DNA of 64,000 bases, from contig JAPVLO010000975.1 of the NCBI GenBank assembly GCA_027257055.1, forward strand, positions 283,187 through 347,186. Reading direction: 5' to 3'. This DNA is from Cephalopachus bancanus (lineage: Eukaryota > Chordata > Mammalia > Primates > Tarsiidae). The position numbers were made by a program, and so were the translations under genes. The notes beneath the pieces are model-generated. The model worked only from the letters and a program-made list of their open reading frames with translations, was not told where the DNA came from and searched no databases. Each line of letters opens with the position of its first letter. Within the stretch, counting starts at the first letter, position 1. Below are positions 1-12,193 of this stretch, in pieces.

Positions 1-130
1 TTCCCACCACTTTCAATCCCTTTCCTACAGTAATAAAGTAGTTGTTCAAGGTTCACTTATGAGTGAGAACATGTGATACTCATCTTTTTGTTTCTGTGAG
101 AGATCACTTAGTATTATAGTTGCTGCACAT
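1..130 (-). mobile_element. L1 3'-end fragment, antisense
   Basis: The stretch is the reverse complement of the L1 3' end that lies intact on the plus strand near 58600-58700 (shared words: ACTTATGAGTGAGAAC and the CCCACCACTTTCAATCCC region). It runs off the left edge of the window. Confidence 0.7.
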
Positions 131-271
131 TTTATCTGTGACACCTAAGAGAAGACATCAGGCCCTAAGTGTATTGAGTGTGCAATTTATTTGTGTAGCT
201 ATTAGCCAGGGTAGGGTTCTCAAACTGTTGTTAAAGATACATGAGAATGGAAGGAAATCCATGTACCAGGT

Positions 272-275
<4 letters not shown>

Positions 276-313
<38 letters not shown>
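276..313. repeat. (TG)n microsatellite
   Basis: About 19 uninterrupted TG dinucleotides. The short reading frame through it (Val-Cys repeats) is an artefact of the repeat. Confidence 0.97.
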
Positions 314-316
<3 letters not shown>

Positions 317-935
317 CATTGAATTACAACAGAACAAGTTGGCTAGAATATACTAGATGAGAGCATTTCAGCATGTGACACACGTTAACACTGCAAAATG
401 TGTTTCCTACTGTGGGTCAAAAAAAAGTTGAAACCCGTGGCGCTAAGGCACGTGCATCTGTTCCACCATCTGTGATTCCCTCCCAGATCTTTGGGCTTCT
501 CCAGTCAATGCCACTCCTCGACATGACTTCAGCAGCTCTCCTTCGGATAGTGGAAGAGCTAGACCAGCCCATATGGCAATAGGCAGCCCTCGTGCTCACG
601 TGAGCCCAAGTGTTGGTGGAAGAGAGGAAATCCACCAATGGGAGAACAATTTCTGTGAGCTTATTACACGATCGACCAGTAATGCCTCCCTCCACCACCA
701 TTCACTGACCATGGGCCTCCTTATATCTTGGGTCCATTTTCCATCTCTTCCAGGAAAAATTCTTCCAGGGACAATTGATAAGCAAGCCCCATGGCATGGT
801 TTTCAAGAATCATATTCTAGAAACTGTCCAAAGTGCGTCTCAGAAGAGAAGTCATAATTGATCCCTGAAGAGCTGTTCTTGCCCTTCTTCCTCAGGAGAG
901 ATTTTGTTGACTCTGTCCCTGGAGGCTGGGAGTCA
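314..935. other. Intergenic, nothing recognised
   Basis: No exon-like frame with plausible splice sites and no repeat that I can name. Short open frames lie on both strands at 400-860 and have no recognisable content. Confidence 0.5.
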
Positions 936-939
936 CAGG

Positions 940-1165
940 GGTCCAGAACGTGGTTCTCAGACTCAGGCACCTGTATTCTTGCCACTAAACTCTTTTATTT
1001 TTTGGTATTCAGGGAAGTTCCTTCACCTCTTTGAGCTGCAGTGGGTTTCTCATCTATGATATGAATGCCATAATGTCCTTTACTTGGATTGCTATGGGGC
1101 ATGGATGAGAAGGCAGGTCAGGCTCTTCACATGGCAGTTCACACCTGGAGAGTGCTTCATACTGG
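940..1165 (+). repeat. MIR SINE, plus orientation
   Basis: The order of diverged MIR words is kept: a TTCCTTCACCTCTTTGAGC segment, then TTTCTCATCTATGATATGAATG, then a purine-rich end with GAGAGTGCTTCATACTGGG. This is the usual 'CTCAGTTTCCTCATCTGTAAAATG' core of MIR in degraded form. Confidence 0.65.
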
Positions 1166-1169
1166 GTAG

Positions 1170-2865
1170 CAGAAGCTTTCTGAGGTGAATTAACAGGAAT
1201 TCAGAACAGAATTACTTGAGCTCCCCAGGGCATATTATTTTCACGTACGCAGAGATGTGGAATATTAACTGGAGTCTAAATTTGACTCTTTGCTTAATAC
1301 TGTGTTCCATGGTTCTCTGCAACGAACTGTCTAGAAATACCTGCTGCTGTATAGAAGGGCAGCCTGAGCAACAGTAAAGACATAAGTCATGTAGCAAACA
1401 AATGGAGCATGCCAGCAAATTCTGTGAGGCTTGTCAAACGTTAAAACAAGATGGAGGAAACTAGAGAAAATAAATTCTACAGAAAAATGTAAAAGAGCAC
1501 TATAACTTGAATATATGCAAATGCAAAAATAAAATATTAGTCACACGCACAATTCACTAGTGTATTTAAAATGTTGTTAGCTCGTGAATAGGGGAATTTT
1601 TGAACTGGTAGTAAAAGAATGCTTCAACATTTGGATATCTCTTCACGGAATTTGCAGAATATGGCAAATGATGAAAATAATCAAGCTCACCTTGATGGAA
1701 TTCAAAAAATGAGGAAAAAATATTTATTTGTCACTAAAATGTCAAACTCATAAGTTGAGGGAAGAATTATCAGTGTTTATGTGGCTAAGCCCAAGAACAC
1801 AATTTTACAAACACTTGAAACTGTTCTTTAGTCTTTTATCCTGACAACGCTTTCTTCCTTGTGCTCCCAGGATTCCATACTCGTTTTCCTTCTTTGTCTG
1901 GACAACAGGCCATGGCCAAGCACAGAGTCCATTGTGAGAACTCCAGCATCACAGCTTTGGAGCCAAGTTTAATGGCTGTGGAAGAGGAGCAGAGGGGCTT
2001 CACTCACACCCCTGCTGACACAGGAGTCCCAAGCGCATGTGGGTGAGAAGAGCCCAGGTGTGAAGTGGAGGCTTTGCCCATAAGGATCAGGCCCCTCTGC
2101 GAGAGTCAAGCTACAAGAGACCCTTCTCAGATTTTGATAGCTCTGGACCAAGATGTCCCTCGTCAAAAGCAGACCTTGTACCGGAACCTGGAACAGATCA
2201 TTTGCCTTAGAGGGCCTCTCAGTCCTGAGCCATTCACCCAGCAAGGGGAGCAGCTGACTCAAGTCTGAGTTTCTGTTCTGAGTCCTGGATTGGGGGTCAT
2301 AGGGCAGGTCACCGGACCAGGATGTCCTTAGCACACCCGGTCCTCTTCATGAGTGCCTTGCTTTGGGCCCTGCAGGGGGAGAGGGTGATAAGACTAGCCC
2401 GACCTCGGCAGTGGCAATGAACCCACCTTACTGCCCTTGTTCTCCTGCTCTTCTTGCTGTGTATTCCCTACCAACTACTCATTTTATTGGAATCTGCCTC
2501 TGTGCATCTCTAACTTACTCAACCTTCCTCATTGGACTCCTGCAGCCTAGTCTCAATGAGTGGGCCTGTGGAAGAGTGTGGCAGATTACAACCCCCGCTC
2601 TCCCGGGGCCTTCTTACACCCAAACCCTTACAGACTAACACCTCCTTGCTGTCCTGGTTGCATCTCCCGGCATGAGGTGTCTATCAAAGTCTCCCTAACC
2701 ACCTGTGAAATTGGGGAGCTGAAACAAGCAAGGGGTGCTCTCGGTCAAGAGCATGGCATTGGGAGAGACCTCGGCCACAGAAAGACTGGGGTCTGATTAG
2801 TTGCAAGTGTGTCTGGGGCTACTCAGTGCCAGGCAGACACTGTTCTAAGACCTTGAGATGCTGAA
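1170..2865. other. Intergenic, nothing recognised
   Basis: 1420-1860 is AT-rich and 1860-2800 is of mixed composition. Short open frames occur (for example 1969-2334 minus and 2363-2638 plus), but they show no family resemblance, no splice structure and no counterpart elsewhere in the window. Confidence 0.45.
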
Positions 2866-3659
2866 GGGGAGGTGGAATATAATTTTAAGTAAGGCGACCA
2901 GGAAAGCCTCTCTGAGAGGGTGACATTGGCAAAGCACCTAGAGGAGGTTAGGGAGCGGCCCGGTTGAATCCTGGGGTGAGCTCTACATACAAAAGAGCCT
3001 GAAAGAGCTGGTGTAAGAGCCTGAGGCAGGAGTGGACATGGTGCATTTCAGAAAGGGTAAGGGATGAGTGTGACTGGATCAGAGTGTGCAAGAGAAAGAC
3101 TGAGAGTGAATGAAGTTGGAGAGGAAACGAACCAGATTACATTGGGTTTGTAGGACACCATAAGAGCTCTGGTTTTAACCCTAAATGACTAGGACTTGGA
3201 ACAGAGAAGTTGTGCAACGTGACGGGTTGAAAAGCCTCTCAGTAGCTTCAGTCATCCATCCATGGGCCCAAGACAGCTTTACTGAGTGATGGAGATACAA
3301 TCAGGCCAAAGTCTCATCCCTGGATGAATTAACCCCACAATTTTGGGCCTATTTGAGGAGCACTATCTGGAAACGACTGACATCAGAACCCCCTCTCTGT
3401 GTTCCTTTCCTCCAGTTATCTCACTGCATCTCTTCCCTCCCTCTTTGGGTTCTTACTCACAGAAGATTCATTTATTGGATTTTCTACCATAATGTGGCTT
3501 GATAGCTTATCAACAAAAAGCCAGTTCCTTAGCAAGAAAACATGCCCATTTCTCCTTTGAAAGAAAGAAGGGCCAAGTCATCAGATCACAGTAGACCGTT
3601 CAATAAGAAATAAAACAACATAACATCAATAAGCGTACCTGATCTCAAGCCAGGCAAAG

Positions 3660-3790
3660 TGGGGACCAAAGGGAGACCCAAACTTAACCTGTATGATGAC
3701 CATTTGTATACCTAATTCTGCATTATACCCCACATCTTTAAAATAAAAAAATTAAGAAATTAAAAAATTTAAAAGGGGGAAAAGAAATAA
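3660..3790 (+). mobile_element. 5'-truncated L1 3' end (copy A only)
   Basis: The stretch contains the L1 terminal words ATTTGTATACCTAATTCTGC, ACCCCACATCTTTAAAATAA and an A-rich tail, as in the longer copies ending near 27210 and 58838. The matching position of copy B (near 27600) lacks it, so the insertion came after the duplication. Confidence 0.7.
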
Positions 3791-4660
3791 AACTATGATT
3801 CTCAATTCAACAATAGTTGAGGCTTTTCTACTACACATGGGAAAAAGATGGAACAATATCAAACAAACATATCAAAACTGGTGCAAGCCAAAGAGTGAAT
3901 TTCTGGTTCTGTGTAACTGACAATTCCAAAGCAGTTCCCAGCTTCAGGCACAGCAAGATTCAGGATTTGGTTCTTTGAGATTTGTCTTCCAGCTCCAGTT
4001 TCTCCTCTGTCCAGTGTCAGCCTAATCCCCTGCAGCCCTCAAAGCATCAAGAGCTTGGATGGAATCACCATGGCTGGAGGAATACTGTGCTCTGATTCTG
4101 GTCAGGCCTAAGTCTCATGTCCACCCTTGGAAAATGGGGTGAAGTCACCTCCACCAGAATCATTACTGCTCAGAGAAAAGGGAGAGGGTGGTTCTAGGTG
4201 GAAGTAATGACACTAGAACCAGGAAAAGGGGGACAAATGCTGAGTGACAAAACCAACAAATGTTCACCACAGTGGCACAAACATTTCATCAAATTCAAAA
4301 TCCGTTTCCACTGTTTTAAAAGAACAAGAGGAGGAGATTTTATCCCTTAACTCAATAGAACAGACTATTATTTTCCAAAGTAAAAATGTTTATTTCAAAA
4401 GTAATACATGCTTAATGAAAATACCTAAATATGTAAGTCGGAAATTTTAAACATGGAAGTTTCTTTCTTTATGCTCTTGTCCAGCAATGAGCATTATTTA
4501 CTGTGAAGGTGGCTCATTCCAGGTAGTTACTGTGATATTCCTATGTGCTCCCATGGAGTGAGCATATTGCAAAAACAGGAATGTGCCATAGCTCATATGC
4601 AGAGATCTGGGACTTGTTTAACCTCTTTTTGTGTTAGCACCCAGCTATCTATCACACTTG

Positions 4661-4970
4661 TCCTCTAGTTTCTTTTTTTTTGAGTTGGAGTCTCACTCTG
4701 TCGCCCAACTGGAGTGCAGTGGCCGCTCCCGGCCACCACAGCCTCGACCTGCTGGGCTCTGGCAATCCTTCCGCCTCAGCCTTCCGAGTAGCCGGAATTA
4801 CAGGCGTGTGCTACCACGCCCGGCTAATTTTTTTGATTTATTGTAGAGATGAGGTCTCACCTGCCCAGGCGGGTCCCGAACCCGCAGGCTCAGGCAATCC
4901 ACTCACCTCAGCCTCCCAAAGGTGCGGGATTACAGGCTGAGCCACCGAACCCGGCTTCCTCTAGTTTCTT
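4661..4970 (-). mobile_element. Alu insertion with 14-bp target-site duplication (copy A only)
   Basis: A full antisense Alu (T-run at left, ending CCGAACCCGGCT) occupies 4675-4956. It is flanked by the direct repeat TCCTCTAGTTTCTT at 4661-4674 and 4957-4970. Copy B keeps the empty site near 28490 (TTCCTCTAGCTTCTTAATGG). Confidence 0.93.
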
Positions 4971-5474
4971 AATGATTGTCCACCAGGGCAGAGGTACAAT
5001 GATTTATTAAACGTTTCTCCAGTTGATGCACATTTACCTTCTCACGATTTTTTACATGATGGTGTAATTAATATCTTAGTCAGTTCTACCACATTTGTAT
5101 ATGCAAGAGATTCTCTATCATAGACTCTTTCCGGTGAATCAAAGGGTATGCACATTTTTAATGTAATAGAAAGTACCAAATAAATGTCCAGATAGATTTT
5201 ACTAGCACTTCCCCGATAGTGTGTGAATCCTTTTTCCAATTAAAGCCTTTCCACACATTAGAGGCTGTCAATAACTTATATTCATGTTACATTAATATCT
5301 TCTCTGGTCCCACTGAGCAAATTCTAAAAGCAAGACTGAAAAGAATCAAACTGTTTTCAAATACCACAACAGCATACCAGAACACGACTCAAAGATAGGT
5401 TTAGGAATAAAAACAAAATCCAGCACCTGAAATAAAGTTCATAATGTCTGGCCTATCTAAAATTAACAGGCATA

Positions 5475-5784
<310 letters not shown>

Positions 5785-5875
5785 TTAAAATTCGCAGGTT
5801 TACAAAAGCAGGAAAATGCAACCCTTTATGAATAGAGAACTCAATCAATAAGATACTGATTGGAAAGAAAGAAGT

Positions 5876-6193
5876 AAAACTGTTTTTATTTTATTTTTTT
5901 ATTTCTATTTTTTTTTAGTTGAAGTCTCACTCTGTCACCCAGACTGGAGAGAGCAGTGGCACGCTCCCGGCCACCACAGCCTAAATCTGCTGGGCTCTGG
6001 CAATCTTTCTGCCTCAGCATTCCAAGTAGCTGGAACTACAGGCACACACTACCATGCCTGGCTAATTTTTTTATTTATTGTAGAGATGAGGTCTTGCCGA
6101 GGTACCCAGGCGGGTCTCGAACCCACGGGCTCAGGCAATCCACTCACCTCGGCCTCCCAAAGCTCTGGGATTACAGGCAAAACTGCTTTTATT
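5876..6193 (-). mobile_element. Alu insertion with target-site duplication (copy A only)
   Basis: An antisense Alu of the species-specific form occupies 5891-6178. The flanking direct repeats are AAAACTGTTTTTATT (5876-5890) and AAAACTGCTTTTATT (6179-6193), with one mismatch. Copy B has the uninterrupted site near 29420-29445. Confidence 0.9.
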
Positions 6194-6289
6194 GACAGAC
6201 AACATGATTATGTGTGTAGAAAATCTAACCAAATTTATCAAAGCAATATTAGGACTCATTAGTGAGTTTTAGAAGGTTGCAGAATACAC

Positions 6290-6500
6290 GAATTTTTAAA
6301 TTGTATTTTAGATTCGGGAGTACATGGTCAGGTTTGTTACATGGGTATACTGTATGATGGAGCGGTTTGGTTTGGGCTTCTATTAAACCCATCACCAAAA
6401 CAGTGGGGATAGTACCCAATAAGTAGTTCTCCAACCCCGGCCCCTCCCTTCCTCCTCTCTTTAGGGGTCCCCAAAGTCCGTTCTTCCCATCTTTAACAAT
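6290..6500 (-). mobile_element. L1 3' fragment, antisense, shared with copy B
   Basis: Antisense L1 wording (CAGGTTTGTTACATGGGTATACTG, then a C-rich TCTCCAACCCC stretch). The same fragment is at 29530-29745 in copy B. Confidence 0.75.
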
Positions 6501-6880
6501 ATATTTTAGAGAAAGCTTATCTCTCACTTGAGCTAATGGCTCACTTAATCTAACACTTGACCAGTTATCCCTGCATTTTTCTTCACATGTCTGGAACAAG
6601 GCGAGTAAGCCAAGATTTCCTGCTCTAGTATGTCTGCATTATACTTTTATTACATACATGCATTGAAAACACTAAGAAAATATCCCAAAATGTTGACAGT
6701 AGTTAACGCTGAATGACAGAACCCAACTTTCTTTTTCTCCCATTTCCTAAATTGTCTTCAACTACCTTCTACTACTTGAATATGGGAATCCCAGAACCTC
6801 CTCTCCAACCCGAGGACAATGGCAAGAATATCTGGAGGTGCTGTAGCTGAAAAGAAACTAAAACACTGAAATAATAGCTC
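6500..6880. other. 3' flank of the copy A CTAG-like gene
   Basis: Non-coding sequence collinear with 29745-30105 of copy B at high similarity. I see no exon or repeat that I can name. Confidence 0.5.
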
Positions 6881-6883
6881 AGA

Positions 6884-6889
6884 TTTATT
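6884..6889 (-). terminator. Polyadenylation signal of CTAG-like gene A
   Basis: TTTATT on the plus strand gives AATAAA on the minus strand, about 170 bases after the stop codon of gene A. It is conserved at 30108-30113 downstream of gene B. Confidence 0.65.
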
Positions 6890-7055
6890 TTCAGCAGTAA
6901 CAAACATCTAATTGCTAAACAAAACAAGTGAACCTTGAGGTCCAAGGGCCAGTTTCAAAAAAGAATTTAGGCGCCCACAGTAAGCTGGTGACTACTGCAG
7001 GAATCAATGGCCCTAGAGAAGGTGGTGCCACCTAAGACAGGATTCCAGGTGAGGC

Positions 7056-8165
7056 TTAGTATCTTTTTCCTTGCTGAGGTCCAGCAAAAAATGGGGACAC
7101 AAATTTCTGTAGGGTCTGCACCACCAGAGAAAGCTGACTGAGAGAGCAGGTGATGAAAACTAGGAGTTGGTCAGGGTCTTTGGCAGTCAGTTTCCTAAAA
7201 GGGAGAGAAAGAGAAAATCAAGTCAGAGGGGAGGAGGGGCACCCTCCTTGCCCAACCTCCTCACTCAAAAACACACCCAGAGCACCGCACCCTTTCCTTA
7301 GACAAGACTTCCATGCTTCTGCATCTTCATTACAGCACTCCTTGGGCTGAGACTGACCATGGTCACCCACCGCCACCCACTCCCTGGCCCACTATATCGC
7401 ACTGACATGACCAGGATGTTGTCGTTCACGCTGAGCTCCCTCTGAACTGGCCCTCGTTGTACAGTATTTTGAGTCAGGAACTCGCTGGCAATCTCCGCCT
7501 CCATAAACGATGCGAAAGGTATGGAGAGGGTGCTGGTGGAGACACAGTTAAGGAACCATCCGCAGTAGCAACCTTACTTGTGCCTCAGGCCTCCTCCTTA
7601 CTCCCAGCTGCCATCCACCACCTGCCATCGCATACCCTTGGGTTACCTGGGACAGCACGGCCTCTAACCCCTGATTCTCTCAGATTGGTTTACCCTACAG
7701 TTCGCCAGCCCAGGCCACGCTCTTCCCAAACCCTGCAGCGATGGATCTTCTCTGCTTCCCTTTCAGTCCCTAACTGCCTGGGACACGCTCCCCTAAACCT
7801 GTCCCCTGGCTGCTCAGGCAACCGGGGGCTCCTGGAAAAAGATACGCCCAGAGCGGTCGATTTCCCGCGCTGCCAGCCACAGGCAAAGCATTTTTGTCGA
7901 GCCCAGGCTGCTGTGGTAGCTTCTCATTCTGAAGAACGCCGCCAACTGCAGCACCTGCTTTTTTCGCAACACCAGGGCCTTCAGGATTTTCTGAGCCATT
8001 GGGATCGCTAGGGTCACCTGAATCCTCGGAGTTACCTGGGCCATCTGGCCCAACCTGGCGATCTGCACTGCCCGCTGTAACCACTGTGCTTGTTGCAGTT
8101 GCTGCCATACCTGGGTCCCCGTCTGCTCTCCTGATGATTCCTTCACCCTCGGCTTCAGACTCCAT
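7056..8165 (-). CDS. CTAG2-like: CTAG/LAGE3-family protein, paralogue A (three exons)
   Basis: Minus-strand exons are 8165-7846, 7532-7407 and 7194-7056, giving 194 residues. Both introns are GT-AG and phase 2 (donors GTATCT and GTCAGT; acceptors CCACCAG and CCCTTTTAG). Residues 1-106 are a low-complexity, presumably disordered region rich in Gly, Pro, Asp, Ala and Ser. Residues 107-190 match the Pcc1-like domain of NY-ESO-1/LAGE: TLSIPFASFMEAEIA corresponds to the family's PFATPMEAELA, and KLTAKDPDQLLVFITC continues it, followed by a QLSLVVQTLQKF helix. Known of the family: LAGE3 is a KEOPS subunit (tRNA t6A formation), while CTAG1/2 are testis/tumour antigens. The acidic and Gly-rich N-terminus looks more like CTAG than LAGE3. 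The start is the first ATG of the conserved frame, 140 bases from a CCAAT box. Length is near CTAG1 (180) and above LAGE3 (143). KEOPS membership is inference. Confidence 0.85.
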
Positions 8166-8299
8166 CTTGAATGCTACTCCTTCTTCAGAGGAAGCGTCAG
8201 AATCTACCGCTCTGCACCAAGTCCCTCCTCTTAGCGCACAATGCGCGTAAGGATTCACAGGGAACCTGAGCAAACATGCCTCTGGTGAGGCGTCCTGGT

Positions 8300-8356
8300 C
8301 AGTTATTGGGTCCCACCCAGATGACCCGAGAGACTTATAGCTTTGTTAACCAATGA
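8300..8356 (-). promoter_or_regulatory. CCAAT-box promoter region of gene A
   Basis: An inverted CCAAT (ATTGG at 8305-8309) is 140 bases upstream of the start codon, and a forward CCAAT lies at 8350-8354. Both are conserved upstream of gene B. The adjoining GC box of gene B is degraded here (GTCCCACCC). The role is inferred from position and conservation. Confidence 0.5.
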
Positions 8357-8995
8357 GCTCGCCCTCACCAAGCTCTGCCCCTTAAGGGCTCACTGGAGCC
8401 CTAGTGCGCCTGCGCACACAGACCAGCATGCGATACTCTTGGACTAGTGGTTAATGCGGGAAGCTTGCAGTCCGCTTAGCTGATCAGTCCTCTGAACAAT
8501 GAATCATTCCCTATTCTACCATGACTCTGGCTCTCCAGCACGTTTGCCTAAACACTGTCACCCCTCCTGAAACCACTGGGGTCCTGATGTTCCCATAAAG
8601 TTGCCTCACCAAGAAACCCGTGGACCTGTAAGACGGAGCCGTTGTCCATGCATCAGCTTCTCCTGGGACCAGTTTGATGTCTGGGCCCCAGTTTGGGATT
8701 GTAGCAGGGAGTCAGGCGCCTCTGAGCCACACCTGTTCCCTTCCCTGTGTGTCCCACTTGCAGACCAGCCCTGAGGACAAGAGGGCTCTGGGGACATAAG
8801 GTCAGGGATGCAAGCAGGCCCTCCAAGACAGACCCTTCCTGGCCTTGGAGAGAGCCCAGGCGAGACCTTGGGGCTGGGATGGGCCTTTATCTTTCAGTCA
8901 GCCACATGTATCGCTGTCCATGTCGTGCTGGCCTGCTGGGAGGGGTGGAGCTGCCTGTGGGGCTGGGTGGTGGTGGCCTCCTGTTGCAGGGTAGG

Positions 8996-9635
8996 TGAAA
9001 ACCCCAATGTGGTGATCAGGTTCTTGGTGCCACGAACAAAGAATTGGATGAGACACACACAAAAAGAGCTAAAGCAACGAGTAATGTATTTAGTAAAAGA
9101 ACAGAGGGAGTACACTCTAAAGAGAGGATGAGTTGGGCCCAAGCTGGAGTAGTTCAAGAGCCCAGAGTTAAACAAAGCCGGGACCTTATACATCCTTTAA
9201 TTTTCAAAGTTTGCAAAAAGAACCATTTTGATAAACGTTTCTGGGGTTAAATGTACTTCCTGCAGGGGAAGTAACATTTCAGGTTACTGTGCATGTCTTT
9301 GCTCACCATCCCATAATCTTAATTGTGTGTATGAGCTGCAGTCCATATGCATTAGCCTTAACTAGCTCTTTTGCATGGATAGATTACATAGGGTTCAATA
9401 AAGTCCCTGTTGCACATGTGCCACACCTGGGGTGTAAGTTTTAGGACCTTATGATCATGTCCCAGGAAGGGATGTCACGTCTGTTGTCCTGGGAGTTTGA
9501 TTCAGCTTTTCAGTTAATGGCTTCTCTTTTGCTTATGTTCTGTCTTGGAACATTGATTAACATTGCAGCATCTCTCCTTTCCCCATGGCTTCTTATTTGT
9601 TGAGGCTCACCTTCTAGTCTCCATCCTTTCTCTGG
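8996..9635 (-). mobile_element. Probable solo LTR of an ERV1-type endogenous retrovirus (copy A only)
   Basis: About 640 bases are absent from the corresponding site of copy B (near 32180). Read on the minus strand, the 3' end has typical retroviral U5 wording (CAATTCTTTGTTCGTGGCACC followed by AACCTGATCACC and ending in CA). There is no coding remnant. Both ends are approximate and I could not settle the target-site duplication. Confidence 0.6.
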
Positions 9636-9639
9636 CCTC

Positions 9640-11082
9640 ACTGCACTGCCAAGGGGCTTACAGGCTCCAGACACCCTGCACTGACCTCAGGCCTGACCCA
9701 AGTGAATGAGAGGGACCTACTGGGCCCAGAGCTGCAGGAGGGAAGAACCACTGCCCCAAGAGGCATGGCTTAGTTGCTGTGTCCTCTACTGGCACGGCTC
9801 TCATGGGGTTTCCCTGCCCTAGGAACAAAGTCTGACAGCCCTCATCGGTACTAGAGGTACTCTGGGACGTGAAAAGGTGGGTGGCCCTATGTCTACTCGT
9901 CTGTTCAGTGTTGGATATTTTCTGTATCTAGAAAGGGTTCAGGTGAACAGGACAGGTATCACTAGAGGCAGCAGAAGTAGGGGCAGCATTGCCCTGGGGA
10001 CTGTGTGTCTGTCTCCACACTATTCACAAGCCTGTGGTACAAGAGGCTGCCATCTTCTGACCCAGGCCCCTGGGATTGCTCACCTGGAATGCCCAGGCTT
10101 ACCCACAGCCCCTCCGTGGGCCAGCACAAGCCAGGGACAGGGTCCCAAGCACTGCTCCCATGTTCATGTTAGGAAGCCACGCACTTTCCACATCTCAAGT
10201 GTTACAATGTGTAGCAGCATTAACCCATGAACATCTGTGTCTGTCAAGTCCTGAGAGAGCTGAGTGACCCCCAGAAAGGTTTGCCCCACCAGGGACAGAG
10301 GCTGGAGGGGTGAGGCTGGGCGAAGGTGGTGGGCCTGTGGGGACAGTCTCACTGTGATAAAAAGCCACCGTAAACATAGCCATATAAATATGTATTTTTC
10401 CAAAGCTACTTCATGCTTCTCCCTCTGCTGCTCTGGGAGGGGCCCAGGGTTGCAAGGCTTCTGGGGGACCTCCCCAGTCAGAGCTGCTACAGCGGGCAAG
10501 TGTCTATTCTACAGGGCTCTGTGCCCAGCGCTGTTGCAGGACCTGAGAAGGGAGCAGGGAAGGCAGCAACAGATGCCCTAGCCCTCCGAAAGCTGACACA
10601 CTTGGGGGAACAGAGTGAAAGTGACCTGAGGAAGAGCAAGGCAGGCAGGGAAAGGTGGGTGCAGGGCTCTGAGTGGTGCACAGAGAACACAAGAAAAAGC
10701 TTGTCAGCAGGTTGGAGCCCTGGATCTAAGGAGGGTCTGGATATGCAGGATGAAAAAAAGTGCTGTCCGGGAGGACCACCAGTCTTCAGGAGAAGCGGCT
10801 GCGCCTTCAAAGAAAGAAACAGACTGGGGCAGGTGACAAGTGAAGAGTTTCGCCACTAAGCTCTGTCCTATGGTCTCCATGTGGAGACCTTCGCCTCCCT
10901 TCCCATCACCATCACCTCCAGCCTATGCCCAGGACTTTATGTTTCCACTGAAACTTTTCACAACTTAGGTCGTCCTCAGCCTCTGGGCTCCTCCACTTCC
11001 CCTGTGCTCTCTGGCTCTGAGCTACTGCAGTGGACACTTCTGTGTCCCATGCCAGCGCCCACCTCCAGATCCCAGCTCATGT
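9640..11082. other. Non-coding flank, homologous to 32180-33326
   Basis: This stretch is collinear with copy B at perhaps 85% identity by eye. Open frames such as 10413-10859 are not kept with the same ends in copy B, so I do not call a gene. Confidence 0.55.
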
Positions 11083-11720
11083 CCCCTTTTCTGTCTCCAC
11101 CCAGCCTGTGCACAGGGGATCCGGAAGTGCATGGGAATGTGTGTCCTTGGACACAGCCTCCACCCATACAGAGCAGAGTGACTGGAGAAATGCCTCCATG
11201 GCTTTTGTGGCATCTGTGACTGCAGAGTGGATGAAATGAAAGGAATGAATAGACATAGGGGTGGGCAAACGAATGCCCACTTCGGTGCTGCTGCTTATGT
11301 CGGTAGAGCGCAGGAGGGATGTGTGAAGGAACATGCAGAGAGATGTCTCTGTGGCATGAAGTGCTTTTAGTGAGGATGTATTCACCTGGCATGGACACCG
11401 TAATGCCAAAGCCACTGGAAGAACGTGTCTATCGACTATACTTGATATTTTTAATAGAAGAGGCTCTTCTAAGCCTATCAGCACTGGAATACTAGTAACC
11501 AGTCCCTTTCCGGGGGAATCACCATGTTCCAGTCACTGATTTAAGCGCTAAATAAGCATTAGCTCATTTACCCAGGAATGAACATTGTTCTAATTGGAAT
11601 TATGTTTGGTGGTGAGATAATGGTTGATTTTATTTTCCAAACATGCCCATATTTCCTATTTTTTTTTTACAGTGAACATGTATAACACCTGTAAGCAGAA
11701 AAAATTAAGAAAAGTATTTC

Positions 11721-12017
11721 TTTTTTTTTTAACGATGGAGTCTCATCTCACCCTGTCGCCCAGGTTGGAGTGCAGAGGCACGCTCACGGCCACCACAGCC
11801 CAGACCTACTGGGCTCAGGGGACCCTTCTGCCTCAGCCTTCCAATTAGCCGAATCTACAGGTGCACGCTACCACACCCGACTAATTTTTTTTATTTATTG
11901 TAGAGACGAGGTCTTGCCAGGTTACCGAGGCTGGTCTCAAACCCCTGGGTTCAGGCAGTCCTCTTGCTTCTGCCTCCCAAAATGCTGGGATTATAGCCTT
12001 GACCCATCGAGCCTGGC
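11721..12017 (-). mobile_element. Alu, antisense
   Basis: A T-run is followed by antisense Alu wording and ends GAGCCTGGC. The flanks AAAGTATTTCTT and AAAGTTATTTCTT look like a target-site duplication. The paralogous copy is at 33966-34265. Confidence 0.9.
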
Positions 12018-12193
12018 AAAAAAGTTATTTCTTAATCATTTAGATGAACTAATTAATTAATCTAAAGATTCTGCAGAATTAGAAAGCAAGAGTCAATGGG
12101 AGTGTGGACCCGTGGAAGTGGAGTTACCACCTAAGGCAGCACAGGTCTTAAGGCCACAGCACGTCTACTGGGCCCACTGAGGCACACAGTGGA

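Noticed and set aside
7390..7410. Non-canonical AT-AG intron 2 in both CTAG-like genes (exon 2 ending at CG before ATAT).
   Set aside because: A normal GT donor (AT before GTCAGT, at 7406-7405 and 30627-30626) gives the same phase 2 and joins NILVM to KLTAKDP/KLIAENP. This aligns better with NILTI-RLTAADH of NY-ESO-1.
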